Of a stretch of DNA of 16,880 nucleotides, positions 1 to 7,234 are shown piece by piece. The stretch is from JAXGYX01 sp964487355 (GTDB taxonomy: Bacteria; Bacillota; Clostridia; Saccharofermentanales; Fastidiosipilaceae), in the NCBI GenBank assembly GCA_964487355.1, contig CAZAPS010000034.1, positions 1 to 16,880 on the forward strand, in the 5' to 3' direction. Made by a program: the position numbers and the translations under genes. Position 1 is the stretch's first letter. Every line of letters begins with the position of its first letter. Below the pieces are notes generated by a model. The model was not told the origin of the DNA. It saw only the letters and a program-made list of their open reading frames with translations, and searched no databases.

Positions 1-23
1 GATCGACAATGTAATTATACATG

Positions 24-72
24 AAAAAATGAACGGCCCGCGAGAATTTGGTCGATCAGGCAGGCCATTCAT
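24..72 (-). terminator. Intrinsic terminator of the nucleoside ABC operon
   Basis: Read on the minus strand, bases 72-60 pair with 41-29 in a 13-bp stem containing two G-U wobbles, around an 18-nt loop. A run of six T (plus-strand A at 24-29) follows at once. It lies about 60 nt past the stop codon of the last permease, where the operon should end. The pairing was checked base by base. Bases 1-23 hold only a weak palindrome and no gene. Confidence 0.85.
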
Positions 73-130
73 ATTACAATTTACCGTTCGTTCATTGCAA
101 ATCCATGTCAACCGGCACGCATTGGCTTCG

Positions 131-1129
131 TCAGCGCTCCTCCCGAAAGAATGATTGACCCAGCGAAGCCGGCCCCATCCAGCCTTTTTTCCCTCTGGCA
201 TACGAAAAAATCAGTACGATAATCGTCATGATATAAGGATACATGTTAAACGCGTACTCCGAAAAAATAGGCCAGTGCGCGACGCCGGGAATCAACGTGG
301 GCAGACGGACTCCGATGATGTCCAGCAGACCAAACAAAACCGATCCAACAATCGCTTTTAATGGATGCCAGCGTACGAAAATGACCAGCGCGACCACAAT
401 CCAGCCACGCCCTCCGGTAATATTGTCGGTCCAGGCGCCAATATGCGCCAACGGGTAATATGAGCCGGCCAGTCCCGCCAACGCGCCTCCCGCAAGCACA
501 CAGCCGTACTTCACACGAGAGACGGTCAGCCCCGAGGCGTCAGCCGCCGATGGGTTCTCACCGACCGCGCGGATGTTCAACCCTATTTTGGTTTTAAACA
601 AAAACAGATAGAACAGCGCAGCCAGCAAAACGGCCAGGTAGACGAACACGTCATGTTTTAGAAACGCCTCGTTTATGAAGCGCAACACCGGTCCGATGAA
701 CTTCAGTTCCTGAACACCGTCCGCCCGCAACGTGAACGGCGCGGCTTTAAACAGAGCCGTCACCCGCTGTGGAACATTCGCGCCCGCGCCGATTTTCCCC
801 AACGTGTTGCCCAGACCGACGCCGAATATCGCCAGCGCAAGACCGCTGACCGTCTGGTTCGCGCGCAAGGAGATCGTCATAAACGCATATAGAAAAGCGC
901 CCGACATCGCACCCAGCATCCCACCGAGCAATGCCAACAAAGGGCTTTCGGTATAGAGCGCGATCAAATACGAGACCGATCCGCCGAGCATCATCATGCC
1001 TTCCACACCGAGGTTCAAATTACCGGCGCGCTCGGTCAGCGTCTCACCCAACGTGCCCAGAGTCAGAGGTGTGGACATCCGAATGGCCGAAGCCAACAGC
1101 AACGCGATTTGCATACCGATGTTATTCAT
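131..1129 (-). CDS. Nucleoside-type ABC transporter permease (second subunit, NupQ/YufQ-like)
   Basis: This 332-residue hydrophobic protein has multiple predicted membrane helices and belongs to the BPD_transp_2 permease family that works with BMP-type lipoproteins. The segment around residues 29-50 (LTERAGNLNLGVEGMMMLGG) is the usual N-terminal signature, and the loop with AVGENPSAADASG near residue 190 is the typical ATPase-contact region. It should form the membrane channel with the preceding permease and import purine nucleosides or related bases. Its ATG overlaps the upstream TGA by four bases (ATGA, 1126-1129), with an AGGTGG ribosome site just upstream, so the two subunits are translationally coupled. 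It is the last gene of the operon and a terminator follows. The family assignment is firm. The exact substrate is inferred from xpt at the head of the operon. Confidence 0.92.
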   Translation of the reverse strand: MNNIGMQIALLLASAIRMSTPLTLGTLGETLTERAGNLNLGVEGMMMLGGSVSYLIALYTESPLLALLGGMLGAMSGAFLYAFMTISLRANQTVSGLALAIFGVGLGNTLGKIGAGANVPQRVTALFKAAPFTLRADGVQELKFIGPVLRFINEAFLKHDVFVYLAVLLAALFYLFLFKTKIGLNIRAVGENPSAADASGLTVSRVKYGCVLAGGALAGLAGSYYPLAHIGAWTDNITGGRGWIVVALVIFVRWHPLKAIVGSVLFGLLDIIGVRLPTLIPGVAHWPIFSEYAFNMYPYIMTIIVLIFSYARGKKGWMGPASLGQSFFREER

Positions 1130-2223
1130 TCCGCCACCTCACCGTTCATCTCCAACTGTCGGACGGGCGTTCTTTGTTCCCGCACCAGTTTATATTGAAT
1201 GAAAAACTCACAACCCAGCGCGCCAAATAAAATCAGACCTTGTATGGCGTCGGCCAACGCCGCGGGGATGCCCAGGGCGATTTCCATCGCGGTCGCCCCT
1301 TGCGTCAACGCGCCAAACATAAAACCGACAAACAAGATGGCCGGCGCTGACAGTTTGGACAGCCAGGCGATGATGACCGCCGTGAATCCGCTCCCTCCAC
1401 CGATGGTCTCGGTCAGGTTGTAAGTGCTGCCGGACAACTTGATCATGCCGGTCAGACCCGCGATCGCTCCGGAGATGCAGACACCGATGATAATTACTTT
1501 ATTAACATTCATACCGGCATAGCGGGCTGTGTTCACACTTGACCCCACAACCCGCATCTCATAGCCGATTTTTGTGCGTCGCATCATTATGTGGACGATC
1601 ATCACGAGCAACAGGGCGACCATCCAACCGATGTGGATCCCACCCAACTTAGGCAATATCGCGTTTGCCGGAACTGAGGCGATCTTGGGAAAACCCATCC
1701 CCTTTGGATCCTTCCAGATTTGGCTGCGAAGCATCAGCACAAAATACTGCATGACATAGTTCAGCATCAGCGTGAATAGTGTCTCATTCACGTTGTATTT
1801 CGCTTTAAAAAAAGCAGGAATCGCGGCAAGCAGGCCGCCCAACAGCATGGACGTGACGGCCATCGCCAACAACATGATCGGCGCGGGCAGTGACATCGGC
1901 AAATTATGCGCTATGAATGTCGCCCCCACCGCACCCGCCAACAATTGTCCCTCACCGCCCACATTGACAAAATTCATGCTGAACGCGATTGAGATGCCCA
2001 GCGAGATTATGATCAGCGGAACCGCGGTCGTGACCGTGCTTCTCAGGCCGGTGAGTGAGCCAAACGCGCCGGAAAACAGGGCGGCGTATGCCTCCAGGGG
2101 ATTAAAGCCCATGGCCAGCAACAACAGAGCGGCGGCCGCCAGCGCCAACAGGATGGCGACAACTCTGATCGACAGCGCTTTTAAAGTGGATATCCGAGTC
2201 CTTTGAACCATTCTGAATCTCAT
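1126..2223 (-). CDS. Nucleoside-type ABC transporter permease (first subunit, NupP/YufP-like)
   Basis: This 365-residue inner-membrane permease of the BPD_transp_2 family has a cytoplasmic N-terminus, a first membrane helix at about residues 19-41 and the family segment ISIAFSMNFVNVGGEGQLLA at about residues 77-96. A cytoplasmic loop with YEMRVVGSSVNTARYAGMN near residues 220-240 matches the coupling-helix region of these permeases. Together with the 332-residue subunit it should form the transmembrane path of a BMP-dependent importer like Bacillus subtilis NupNOPQ. The start ATG overlaps the ATPase stop codon by four bases, and a GGGGAG ribosome site lies upstream. A second ATG at codon 5 is possible. 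The assignment is strong; which nucleoside is carried cannot be read from the sequence. Confidence 0.92.
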   Translation of the reverse strand: MRFRMVQRTRISTLKALSIRVVAILLALAAAALLLLAMGFNPLEAYAALFSGAFGSLTGLRSTVTTAVPLIIISLGISIAFSMNFVNVGGEGQLLAGAVGATFIAHNLPMSLPAPIMLLAMAVTSMLLGGLLAAIPAFFKAKYNVNETLFTLMLNYVMQYFVLMLRSQIWKDPKGMGFPKIASVPANAILPKLGGIHIGWMVALLLVMIVHIMMRRTKIGYEMRVVGSSVNTARYAGMNVNKVIIIGVCISGAIAGLTGMIKLSGSTYNLTETIGGGSGFTAVIIAWLSKLSAPAILFVGFMFGALTQGATAMEIALGIPAALADAIQGLILFGALGCEFFIQYKLVREQRTPVRQLEMNGEVAE

Positions 2224-3779
2224 TGTCCATTCTCCCCTTCGCGCGCTCGTTTATCGGACGCGACAGCATCCAAGGAACCACCGGACATCAACAAACCGAT
2301 GTCCTCTTTTGTCACATCCTGAGCCTTTACAATGCCGGTGACCTCACCTTGACATAAAACAAGAATTCGGTCGCACAATTCCAACAACACGTCCAAATCC
2401 TCACCGATGTACAAGATCGCGACACCCTTTTTTTTCTGCGTGTTGAGCAAATCGTAAATCGTGTAGGCAGAATTGATGTCCAGCCCTCTCACCGCGTACG
2501 CGGTGATCAACAGTTTGGGATTCAGATTGATCTCACGACCTAAAATGACCTTTTGAATGTTCCCGCCCGACAGCTTGCGCACCATCTGTCCAACTCCCGA
2601 AGTGTTGATGTCCAGCTGGTCGACGATTTGGCCGGCTTTTTTCTCCGCGGTTTTGATTTGCAGCCATGGACCTTTGTGGAAAGCGTAGTCCTTGAGCATG
2701 ATGTTCTCAACTATGTCCATGCTTGGAACCAGACCCATTCCAAGTCTGTCTTCCGGTATGAAGCTCATGCTGACGCCCATGCGGATGATCTCGCGCGGTG
2801 AGTGACCCAAGATGTCACGGCCATCGAACTGAATCGCCCCCCCGACATTGGGCTGGAGCCCGGCGATCGCCTCACACAGCTCTTTTTGACCACTGCCGGC
2901 CAATCCCGCCACACCAAGAATCTCCCCCGGAGCCAAATCAAAACTGACTTGATTCAGCTTGGTCGCTCCCAATCCATCTTTCACCGTCAGTTGATCCACG
3001 GTTAGACAGACCGGCCGGTGTTGTGGCTCAGGCCGATCGATCGACAGGTCCACTTTATGACCAACCATCATCTCGATCATGTTGTCTCGTCGCAAATCCG
3101 CCACCTTGGCGCAGCCCACGGCCTCACCCGCGCGCAGCACCGTCACCCGGTCACAAAGCGCGGCGACCTCGTTTAGCTTATGACTGATAAAAATGACCGA
3201 GCGCCCATCATCGCGCATCTTCCTGAGCACCGTGAACAGGCCCTCGATCTCTTGTGGCGTGAGCACCGCGGTCGGCTCGTCCATGACCAGGATGTCCGCG
3301 CCCCGATACAACACCTTCATAATCTCCACATTTTGTTTTTCACCGACCGACATCGCGCGCACACTTTTACCCGGGTCAAAACTGATTTGATATTGTTCAG
3401 CCAGAGCGACCATGCGCTCAATGGATTTCTTCCTGTCCAGCCTCGCGCCACCTGTTCCGGCCTGGACATTTTCCCAAGCCAACATATTTTCCATCAACCG
3501 AAAGTGCTGATGCACCATGCCGATTTTTTGTAAAATGGCGTCTTTGGGCGAATGGAATTGCCGTACGGTCCCGTTGATCATGATCACTCCGCTGTCCGGA
3601 CTGTAGATACCGGACAAAATATTCATCAACGTGCTTTTTCCGGATCCATTTTCACCCAACAGCGCATGGATCTCACCATGATCAAGGGTGAAATTCACAT
3701 CATGATTGGCGCGCACGCTGCCAAATGATTTCGATATCCCTCTCATTTCAAGAGCCGGAACCTGTTTGATTTTCTCCAT
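2220..3779 (-). CDS. Nucleoside-type ABC transporter ATP-binding protein with two NBDs (NupO/YufO-like)
   Basis: This 519-residue cytoplasmic ATPase carries two fused nucleotide-binding domains. The first has a perfect Walker A (GENGSGKST, residues 42-50), the variant signature MSVGEKQ and Walker B ILVMDEP. The second has the degenerate P-loop GLAGSGQKE, a standard LSGGN signature and an altered Walker B region ending TAYAVRGLD. That asymmetry is usual for sugar- and nucleoside-type ATPases paired with BPD_transp_2 permeases. I chose the ATG at 3779 because AGGAGA (3786-3791) sits six bases upstream and family homology begins there. The longer reading frame to 3974 would run through the terminator hairpin at 3812-3857 and into the preceding gene. 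It energises uptake by the two permeases encoded next, with a four-base overlap to the first. Confidence 0.93.
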   Translation of the reverse strand: MEKIKQVPALEMRGISKSFGSVRANHDVNFTLDHGEIHALLGENGSGKSTLMNILSGIYSPDSGVIMINGTVRQFHSPKDAILQKIGMVHQHFRLMENMLAWENVQAGTGGARLDRKKSIERMVALAEQYQISFDPGKSVRAMSVGEKQNVEIMKVLYRGADILVMDEPTAVLTPQEIEGLFTVLRKMRDDGRSVIFISHKLNEVAALCDRVTVLRAGEAVGCAKVADLRRDNMIEMMVGHKVDLSIDRPEPQHRPVCLTVDQLTVKDGLGATKLNQVSFDLAPGEILGVAGLAGSGQKELCEAIAGLQPNVGGAIQFDGRDILGHSPREIIRMGVSMSFIPEDRLGMGLVPSMDIVENIMLKDYAFHKGPWLQIKTAEKKAGQIVDQLDINTSGVGQMVRKLSGGNIQKVILGREINLNPKLLITAYAVRGLDINSAYTIYDLLNTQKKKGVAILYIGEDLDVLLELCDRILVLCQGEVTGIVKAQDVTKEDIGLLMSGGSLDAVASDKRAREGENGQ

Positions 3780-3811
3780 TGTCTGTCTCCTGAGCATCAC
3801 GATTTTCTTCC

Positions 3812-3857
3812 AAAAACACGTTTCGGCGCCGTCCGCGTAATGGGCCGGCACCGAAAC
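3812..3857 (-). terminator. Intercistronic terminator between lipoprotein and ATPase genes
   Basis: On the minus strand bases 3857-3846 pair with 3831-3820 in a 12-bp stem with one G-U wobble and a 14-nt loop. A short GTG and then five T (plus-strand A at 3812-3816) follow. It lies in the 157-nt gap between the BMP lipoprotein stop (3937) and the ATPase start (3779). It should make most transcripts end after xpt and the lipoprotein gene, leaving a smaller share for the membrane complex. The T run is moderate, so partial readthrough is plausible. Confidence 0.72.
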
Positions 3858-3936
3858 CAACATATCAACAATTTGTCTCTCACGACCGCTCAAGCGAATC
3901 GCGTGAACCGTCGCGCCGGGATCGGTTGACCGCTCA

Positions 3937-5127
3937 TCACTGAGTCGGTATTGAACCCACCACACCTTCCACAAAGTAATCCATCGCCATCTGGTCTTCC
4001 TGGCTGATGCTCTGACCCTCGGGGCAAACTTCGTTACCCGCCTGGTCCTTCAACGGACCGGCGAAAACATAGGCGTTGCCCTGTTCGACGATATCCGCCA
4101 TCACTTCGTCAATTTTCGCGACCGCTTCCTCCGGCACCAGGTCAGTCAGCTCATCCAGCTGAATCAGATCCTCTTTCATGCCGCCCCAGGATTGCTCGAC
4201 CGCCCAGGTTCCATCCAGCATCGCGTTCAGTTTGTGTGTATAGTAGACCGACCAGTTCCACAGCGGCGCGGTCAAATACGCGTTCGGCACCACATCCGCC
4301 GCGCTCAGGTCATAACCAACCGCGAACCCACCCGCGTCTTCTGCCGCTTTCAATGTGGATGGCGTGTCCTGATGCATGGCCAAGACATCACAGCCCTCAT
4401 CCAGCAACGCTTTCGCGGTTTCAGTCTCTTTGCCGGGATCAAACCAGGTCATTGAAAATTTAACGTGCACCTCGGCTTCCGGGTTGACCGAGCGAACACC
4501 CAGTGTGAACGCGTTGACGCCCCGAATGACTTCAGGAATCGGCTGAGCCGCCACAAAGCCAATTTTATCAGTCTCGGTCTTGTAACCGGCGGCGATACCC
4601 GAAAGATAGCGCGCCTGTTCAATCTGTCCAAAATAGTTATCCATATTCTCATTGGACATGTAACCGGAGCAATGCTCAAATTTCACTTCGGGAAATTCAT
4701 GAGACATGCGCTCCACCGTCTCCATGAAACCGAAGCTGGTCGCGAAAATAATCTCGCAGCCCTCTTGAATCATGGCGCGTATGGCGGTTTCCGTCGCCTG
4801 CGCGTCGGTATCCGCGACACTCTCTTTTTCGATCAGTTGAACTTTGTCAGCGCCGATCGTCTCGACCGCCTCGGCGAATCCCTCCGCGTGTCCCTGGGAC
4901 CAGCCACCATCTGTCTTGGTGCTGATATAAAGAACACCGACCTTCATCGGCGCGCCGTCCGCGTCCCGTTCGGGGGCCTCGGTTTCAGCATCGGCCTCTT
5001 TGGTGTCCGCGGCGACCGTAGTCTCAGTGGAGCCGCTGTCTTTGACACTGCCCGAGCAACCGGTGAGTGCCACCGCGGCCAATATGGCCACAGTCAGCAT
5101 CAACGTTACCAGTTTCTTCATTTTCAT
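3937..5127 (-). CDS. BMP-family substrate-binding lipoprotein (purine nucleoside importer, NupN/BmpA-like)
   Basis: This 396-residue exported lipoprotein has a basic MKMKK start, a hydrophobic stretch and a lipobox ending L21-T22-G23-C24, so Cys24 should be lipid-anchored. An acidic, Thr/Ala/Glu-rich linker (about residues 25-60) leads into the basic membrane protein fold. That fold begins near KVGVLYISTKTDGGWSQGH and continues with EGCEIIFATSFGFME and the hinge region VRGVNAF-like segment. BMP proteins bind nucleosides and deliver them to BPD_transp_2 permeases. AAGGAGG (5134-5140) lies six bases before the ATG, and the ATG overlaps the xpt stop by four bases, so translation is coupled to xpt. 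A terminator-like hairpin follows the gene, suggesting the lipoprotein is made in excess over the transporter core. Confidence 0.93.
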   Translation of the reverse strand: MKMKKLVTLMLTVAILAAVALTGCSGSVKDSGSTETTVAADTKEADAETEAPERDADGAPMKVGVLYISTKTDGGWSQGHAEGFAEAVETIGADKVQLIEKESVADTDAQATETAIRAMIQEGCEIIFATSFGFMETVERMSHEFPEVKFEHCSGYMSNENMDNYFGQIEQARYLSGIAAGYKTETDKIGFVAAQPIPEVIRGVNAFTLGVRSVNPEAEVHVKFSMTWFDPGKETETAKALLDEGCDVLAMHQDTPSTLKAAEDAGGFAVGYDLSAADVVPNAYLTAPLWNWSVYYTHKLNAMLDGTWAVEQSWGGMKEDLIQLDELTDLVPEEAVAKIDEVMADIVEQGNAYVFAGPLKDQAGNEVCPEGQSISQEDQMAMDYFVEGVVGSIPTQ

Positions 5128-5717
5128 TCATTTCCTCCTTCCGGGGTTTCCCGGAAAATGATCTTTCGATCGGCCATTGAATCTATAATGGCAAGTGATT
5201 GAACACATACGCCCTGTTCCCGCAACAGATCCCCGCCGCGCAAATAGCCTTTTTCGATCACGATACCACAGCCAGCTAGCTTCGCTCCGGCTTGACGCAC
5301 AATGTCGATTAAACCATTGAGCGCCTGACCGACGGCGAGAAAGTCGTCAATCAGTAAAATCGTGTCCTGATCCGTTATGTATTTCTTCTCCACGGTGATG
5401 CGATATTCCTTGCGTTTGGTAAACGACATCACATGAGAGGTGTACACATCGTCATCCAATGTGAGCGACTTCGATTTCTTGGCGAAGACGACGGGAACCG
5501 AAAGAAAAAAACCCACGAAAATCGCAGGCGCAATTCCGGACACTTCAATCGTCACTACCTTTGTTATTCCCCGGTCGCCAAACAGGCGAACAAATTCCTC
5601 ACCGATTTCACTCATCAGCTGCGGATCAATCTGGTGATTTAAAAAGCTGTCCACCTTGAGGACATCTTCTCCGATCACAATACCTTGTTCTAAAATAGCC
5701 TGTTTTAATTTCTCCAT
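5124..5717 (-). CDS. xpt: Xanthine phosphoribosyltransferase
   Basis: This 197-residue type I phosphoribosyltransferase converts xanthine plus PRPP to XMP in the cytoplasm (purine salvage). From residue 17 to 75 it closely follows remembered B. subtilis Xpt, including KVDSFLNHQIDP and GIAPA. The PRPP-binding motif is LLIDDFLAVGQA at residues 121-132. Two normally conserved positions differ: Ser59 is Val and Asn129 is Val. I chose the ATG at 5717 because it reproduces Xpt residue numbering and has GGTGAGG just upstream, although the spacing is short. A GTG at 5726 would add three residues. It is the first gene of the nucleoside import operon and overlaps the lipoprotein gene by four bases. No purine riboswitch precedes it. 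Confidence 0.93.
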   Translation of the reverse strand: MEKLKQAILEQGIVIGEDVLKVDSFLNHQIDPQLMSEIGEEFVRLFGDRGITKVVTIEVSGIAPAIFVGFFLSVPVVFAKKSKSLTLDDDVYTSHVMSFTKRKEYRITVEKKYITDQDTILLIDDFLAVGQALNGLIDIVRQAGAKLAGCGIVIEKGYLRGGDLLREQGVCVQSLAIIDSMADRKIIFRETPEGGNE

Positions 5718-5752
5718 GACCCTCACCGAATCAACGCGGACAAGACGCTGAC

Positions 5753-5758
5753 ATTATA
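5753..5758 (-). promoter_or_regulatory. Probable -10 element of the xpt operon promoter
   Basis: A perfect TATAAT lies on the minus strand about 36 nt before the xpt ATG. No good -35 hexamer is present at 16-18 nt, although a 4/6 match TTCAAA lies at 15 nt. A start near 5746 would give a leader of only about 30 nt, too short for a guanine/xanthine riboswitch. The whole 5727-5863 gap shows no purine riboswitch core. Confidence 0.5.
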
Positions 5759-5863
5759 CACGCTTCATTAAAATTTGAACATATCAGGCGATCTTTTTTC
5801 GACTGTGGGCCGATCTCCTCCGATTAGACACATAGTGGCCGGCGCCACGTCACCGGCTCGCGC

Positions 5864-6613
5864 TCATCTCAGACCGTCCAGCATGCCACGTTCCAACGCG
5901 TCCAGATCGCTCAACCAAATGATTCTGCCATCCACACGAATCAAACCATCTTTTTCCATACGGACCAGTTCCCTGGAAAATGACGGGCGGGGCATGGCCA
6001 GCAAGCGGGCCGCGACCTCTTTGGACACCGGCAATTCGACATATGGATTGGCCGGCTCACTCGTCCACATGCCCGCGGTCGTACCGTTCAACTTGCCGAC
6101 ATCCGAAGGGAGGTTGGATTTATGATGCAGACTGACCAAATAGCTGGAAATTTTTTGTCGCAGGCTACGCTGAGACAAAATTGAAATCCGCTCATTTTGT
6201 TCTTGAACCCGGTCAGATAGAAAACCAAGAAAACCGATGACCATATCGGGATTCTCATTCATGAACTGCTTCAACAAGCTAAGATTTAAACTAATGATTT
6301 TCGCGTTGGTGACCGCCTCGATGGAGTATGGATAAACATGTGAGGATCCGAAGATCAAATCTTCGCCAAACACATCTCCCTCACCCAATAAATTGAGCGT
6401 GACATAGTCACCGTTGCTCGCATATTTTTGGACAGACAACTGACCTTCAAGCACCACGTTCACAGAACTACATTCGTCCCCTTCATTGACGACGATTTCA
6501 CCCTTGTAAATCAGACGAATGTTCAATTGACGGCAGTATGGCTCAAAACTCTCATGATTCAGCCCGGAAAAAAGTGGCGAGATCGCCATCAATTCACACG
6601 GTTTCTTATACAT
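5864..6613 (-). CDS. Crp/Fnr-family transcriptional regulator
   Basis: This 249-residue cytoplasmic regulator has an N-terminal cyclic-nucleotide-binding-type beta barrel (about residues 12-120), a dimerisation helix (about 125-160) and a C-terminal winged helix (LPVSKEVAARLLAMPRPSFSR, residues 194-214, as recognition region). The barrel keeps FGE at residues 82-84, but the Arg-Ser/Thr-Ala phosphate-binding triplet is replaced by YPYSI, so cAMP binding is unlikely. Cysteines at 6, 27 and 48 do not form an Fnr-type iron-sulfur cluster pattern. The ATG at 6613 is chosen because AGGAG (6622-6626) is well spaced and the barrel starts soon after; an upstream in-frame start at 6661 lacks this support. 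It is monocistronic or nearly so, between the B12 operon and xpt. Its regulon and effector cannot be told from here. Confidence 0.88.
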   Translation of the reverse strand: MYKKPCELMAISPLFSGLNHESFEPYCRQLNIRLIYKGEIVVNEGDECSSVNVVLEGQLSVQKYASNGDYVTLNLLGEGDVFGEDLIFGSSHVYPYSIEAVTNAKIISLNLSLLKQFMNENPDMVIGFLGFLSDRVQEQNERISILSQRSLRQKISSYLVSLHHKSNLPSDVGKLNGTTAGMWTSEPANPYVELPVSKEVAARLLAMPRPSFSRELVRMEKDGLIRVDGRIIWLSDLDALERGMLDGLR

Positions 6614-6699
6614 AAAACACGCTCCTGCACACGGTTTAAAAACCACAATCCAATTGGTCAATCACGTCACAAATCCTGATCGACCCTGATATTTATCTT

Positions 6700-6705
6700 A
6701 TTATA
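6700..6705 (-). promoter_or_regulatory. Possible -10 element of the Crp/Fnr-type regulator gene
   Basis: A perfect TATAAT occurs on the minus strand 87 nt before the chosen ATG, inside an AT-rich stretch (6690-6722). There is no recognisable -35 at 16-18 nt. TGTGA half-sites occur nearby on the minus strand (6721-6725 and about 6668-6672), but neither has a matching partner. This could be an activator-dependent promoter. Confidence 0.35.
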
Positions 6706-6804
6706 TTTTGAGTTATTTTATCACAGATTTTGGCGCGCTGCCGAATGAATTCGGGCCCGGCAGACGATCTCACCACTCGCCGGGGAGCGACTTCGCGCTC
6801 AACG

Positions 6805-7149
6805 CTATCCTTTGATCAGCATTGGAATGCCACATACAAGGCGAATCACACGCTCCGCTTCACTCGCAAGCTGAATACACAGCCGCCCAACAGCCTCGCG
6901 CGCCTCGCGGATTCCGGGCTCGACCGGTATGACACCGCTGCCAACCTCATCGCAGATCACAATTTCTTTGTTCGCCAACAGCGAAAACAGCCGATCCGCG
7001 CCGGACGGGTCAGCAAAGACCAAATCCTGAAGATTGTTCAGCACCGGCCGCCCGTCCAATACCCCATCGGCGATATCGGAGTCCAAGTAGCCCAGTGTTT
7101 TTACATATCGCGTCTTGCCGGACCCGAGCGATCCAATAATCAAAATCAT
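6805..7149 (-). CDS. Short CobU-like P-loop protein (adenosylcobinamide kinase-related)
   Basis: This 114-residue protein opens with a Walker A loop (IIGSLGSGKT, residues 4-13). Its C-terminal half matches CobU: CDEVGSGVIP, then the GR..IQLA.EAERV-type helix, ending VCGIPMLIKG. It lacks the middle region that carries the guanylylation histidine in bifunctional CobU. Short CobU relatives of this kind are known in clostridial B12 clusters, so the length need not mean decay. The frame is intact, starts with ATG and has a weak GGTGAG ribosome site. It is the last gene of the riboswitch-controlled B12 operon, 85 bp after the longer CobU homologue. A role in corrinoid salvage is inferred from homology and context. 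Catalytic activity is unproven. Confidence 0.8.
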   Translation of the reverse strand: MILIIGSLGSGKTRYVKTLGYLDSDIADGVLDGRPVLNNLQDLVFADPSGADRLFSLLANKEIVICDEVGSGVIPVEPGIREAREAVGRLCIQLASEAERVIRLVCGIPMLIKG

Positions 7150-7215
7150 TTTCTCACCATTTCTTCCATTGTGGCGACTTCAGCCGCGGCGCTCAGACGT
7201 TCACTTGACAGTTTT

Positions 7216-7230
7216 AAGGTGACACACCTT
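7216..7230. repeat. Small hairpin between the two CobU-like genes
   Basis: AAGGTG and CACCTT form a perfect 6-bp inverted repeat around a 3-nt loop. On the minus strand no T run follows, so it is not a terminator. It may be an RNA processing or stability element, or chance. Confidence 0.35.
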
Positions 7231-7234
7231 CAAG

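Noticed and set aside
1..58. GATCGAC/GTCGATC inverted repeat at the left edge
   Set aside because: The arms are 44 nt apart and overlap the terminator region. With the window ending there, no mobile-element or attachment-site meaning can be supported.
3780..3974. Extension of the nucleoside ATPase gene to 3974, adding 65 N-terminal residues
   Set aside because: The extension overlaps the lipoprotein gene, crosses a terminator hairpin and has no family homology. The ATG at 3779 has a proper ribosome site.
4465..5202. Plus-strand open frame of 245 codons
   Set aside because: It lies entirely antisense to the BMP lipoprotein and xpt genes, has no recognisable domain and is explained by their GC-rich codon pattern.
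6660..6730. TGTGA half-sites resembling Crp boxes upstream of the regulator gene
   Set aside because: Neither half-site has a matching inverted partner at the required spacing.
6738..6763. Inverted repeat CTGCCG/CGGCAG as a terminator for the B12 operon
   Set aside because: The loop is long and no T run follows on the minus strand, so termination there is not supported.
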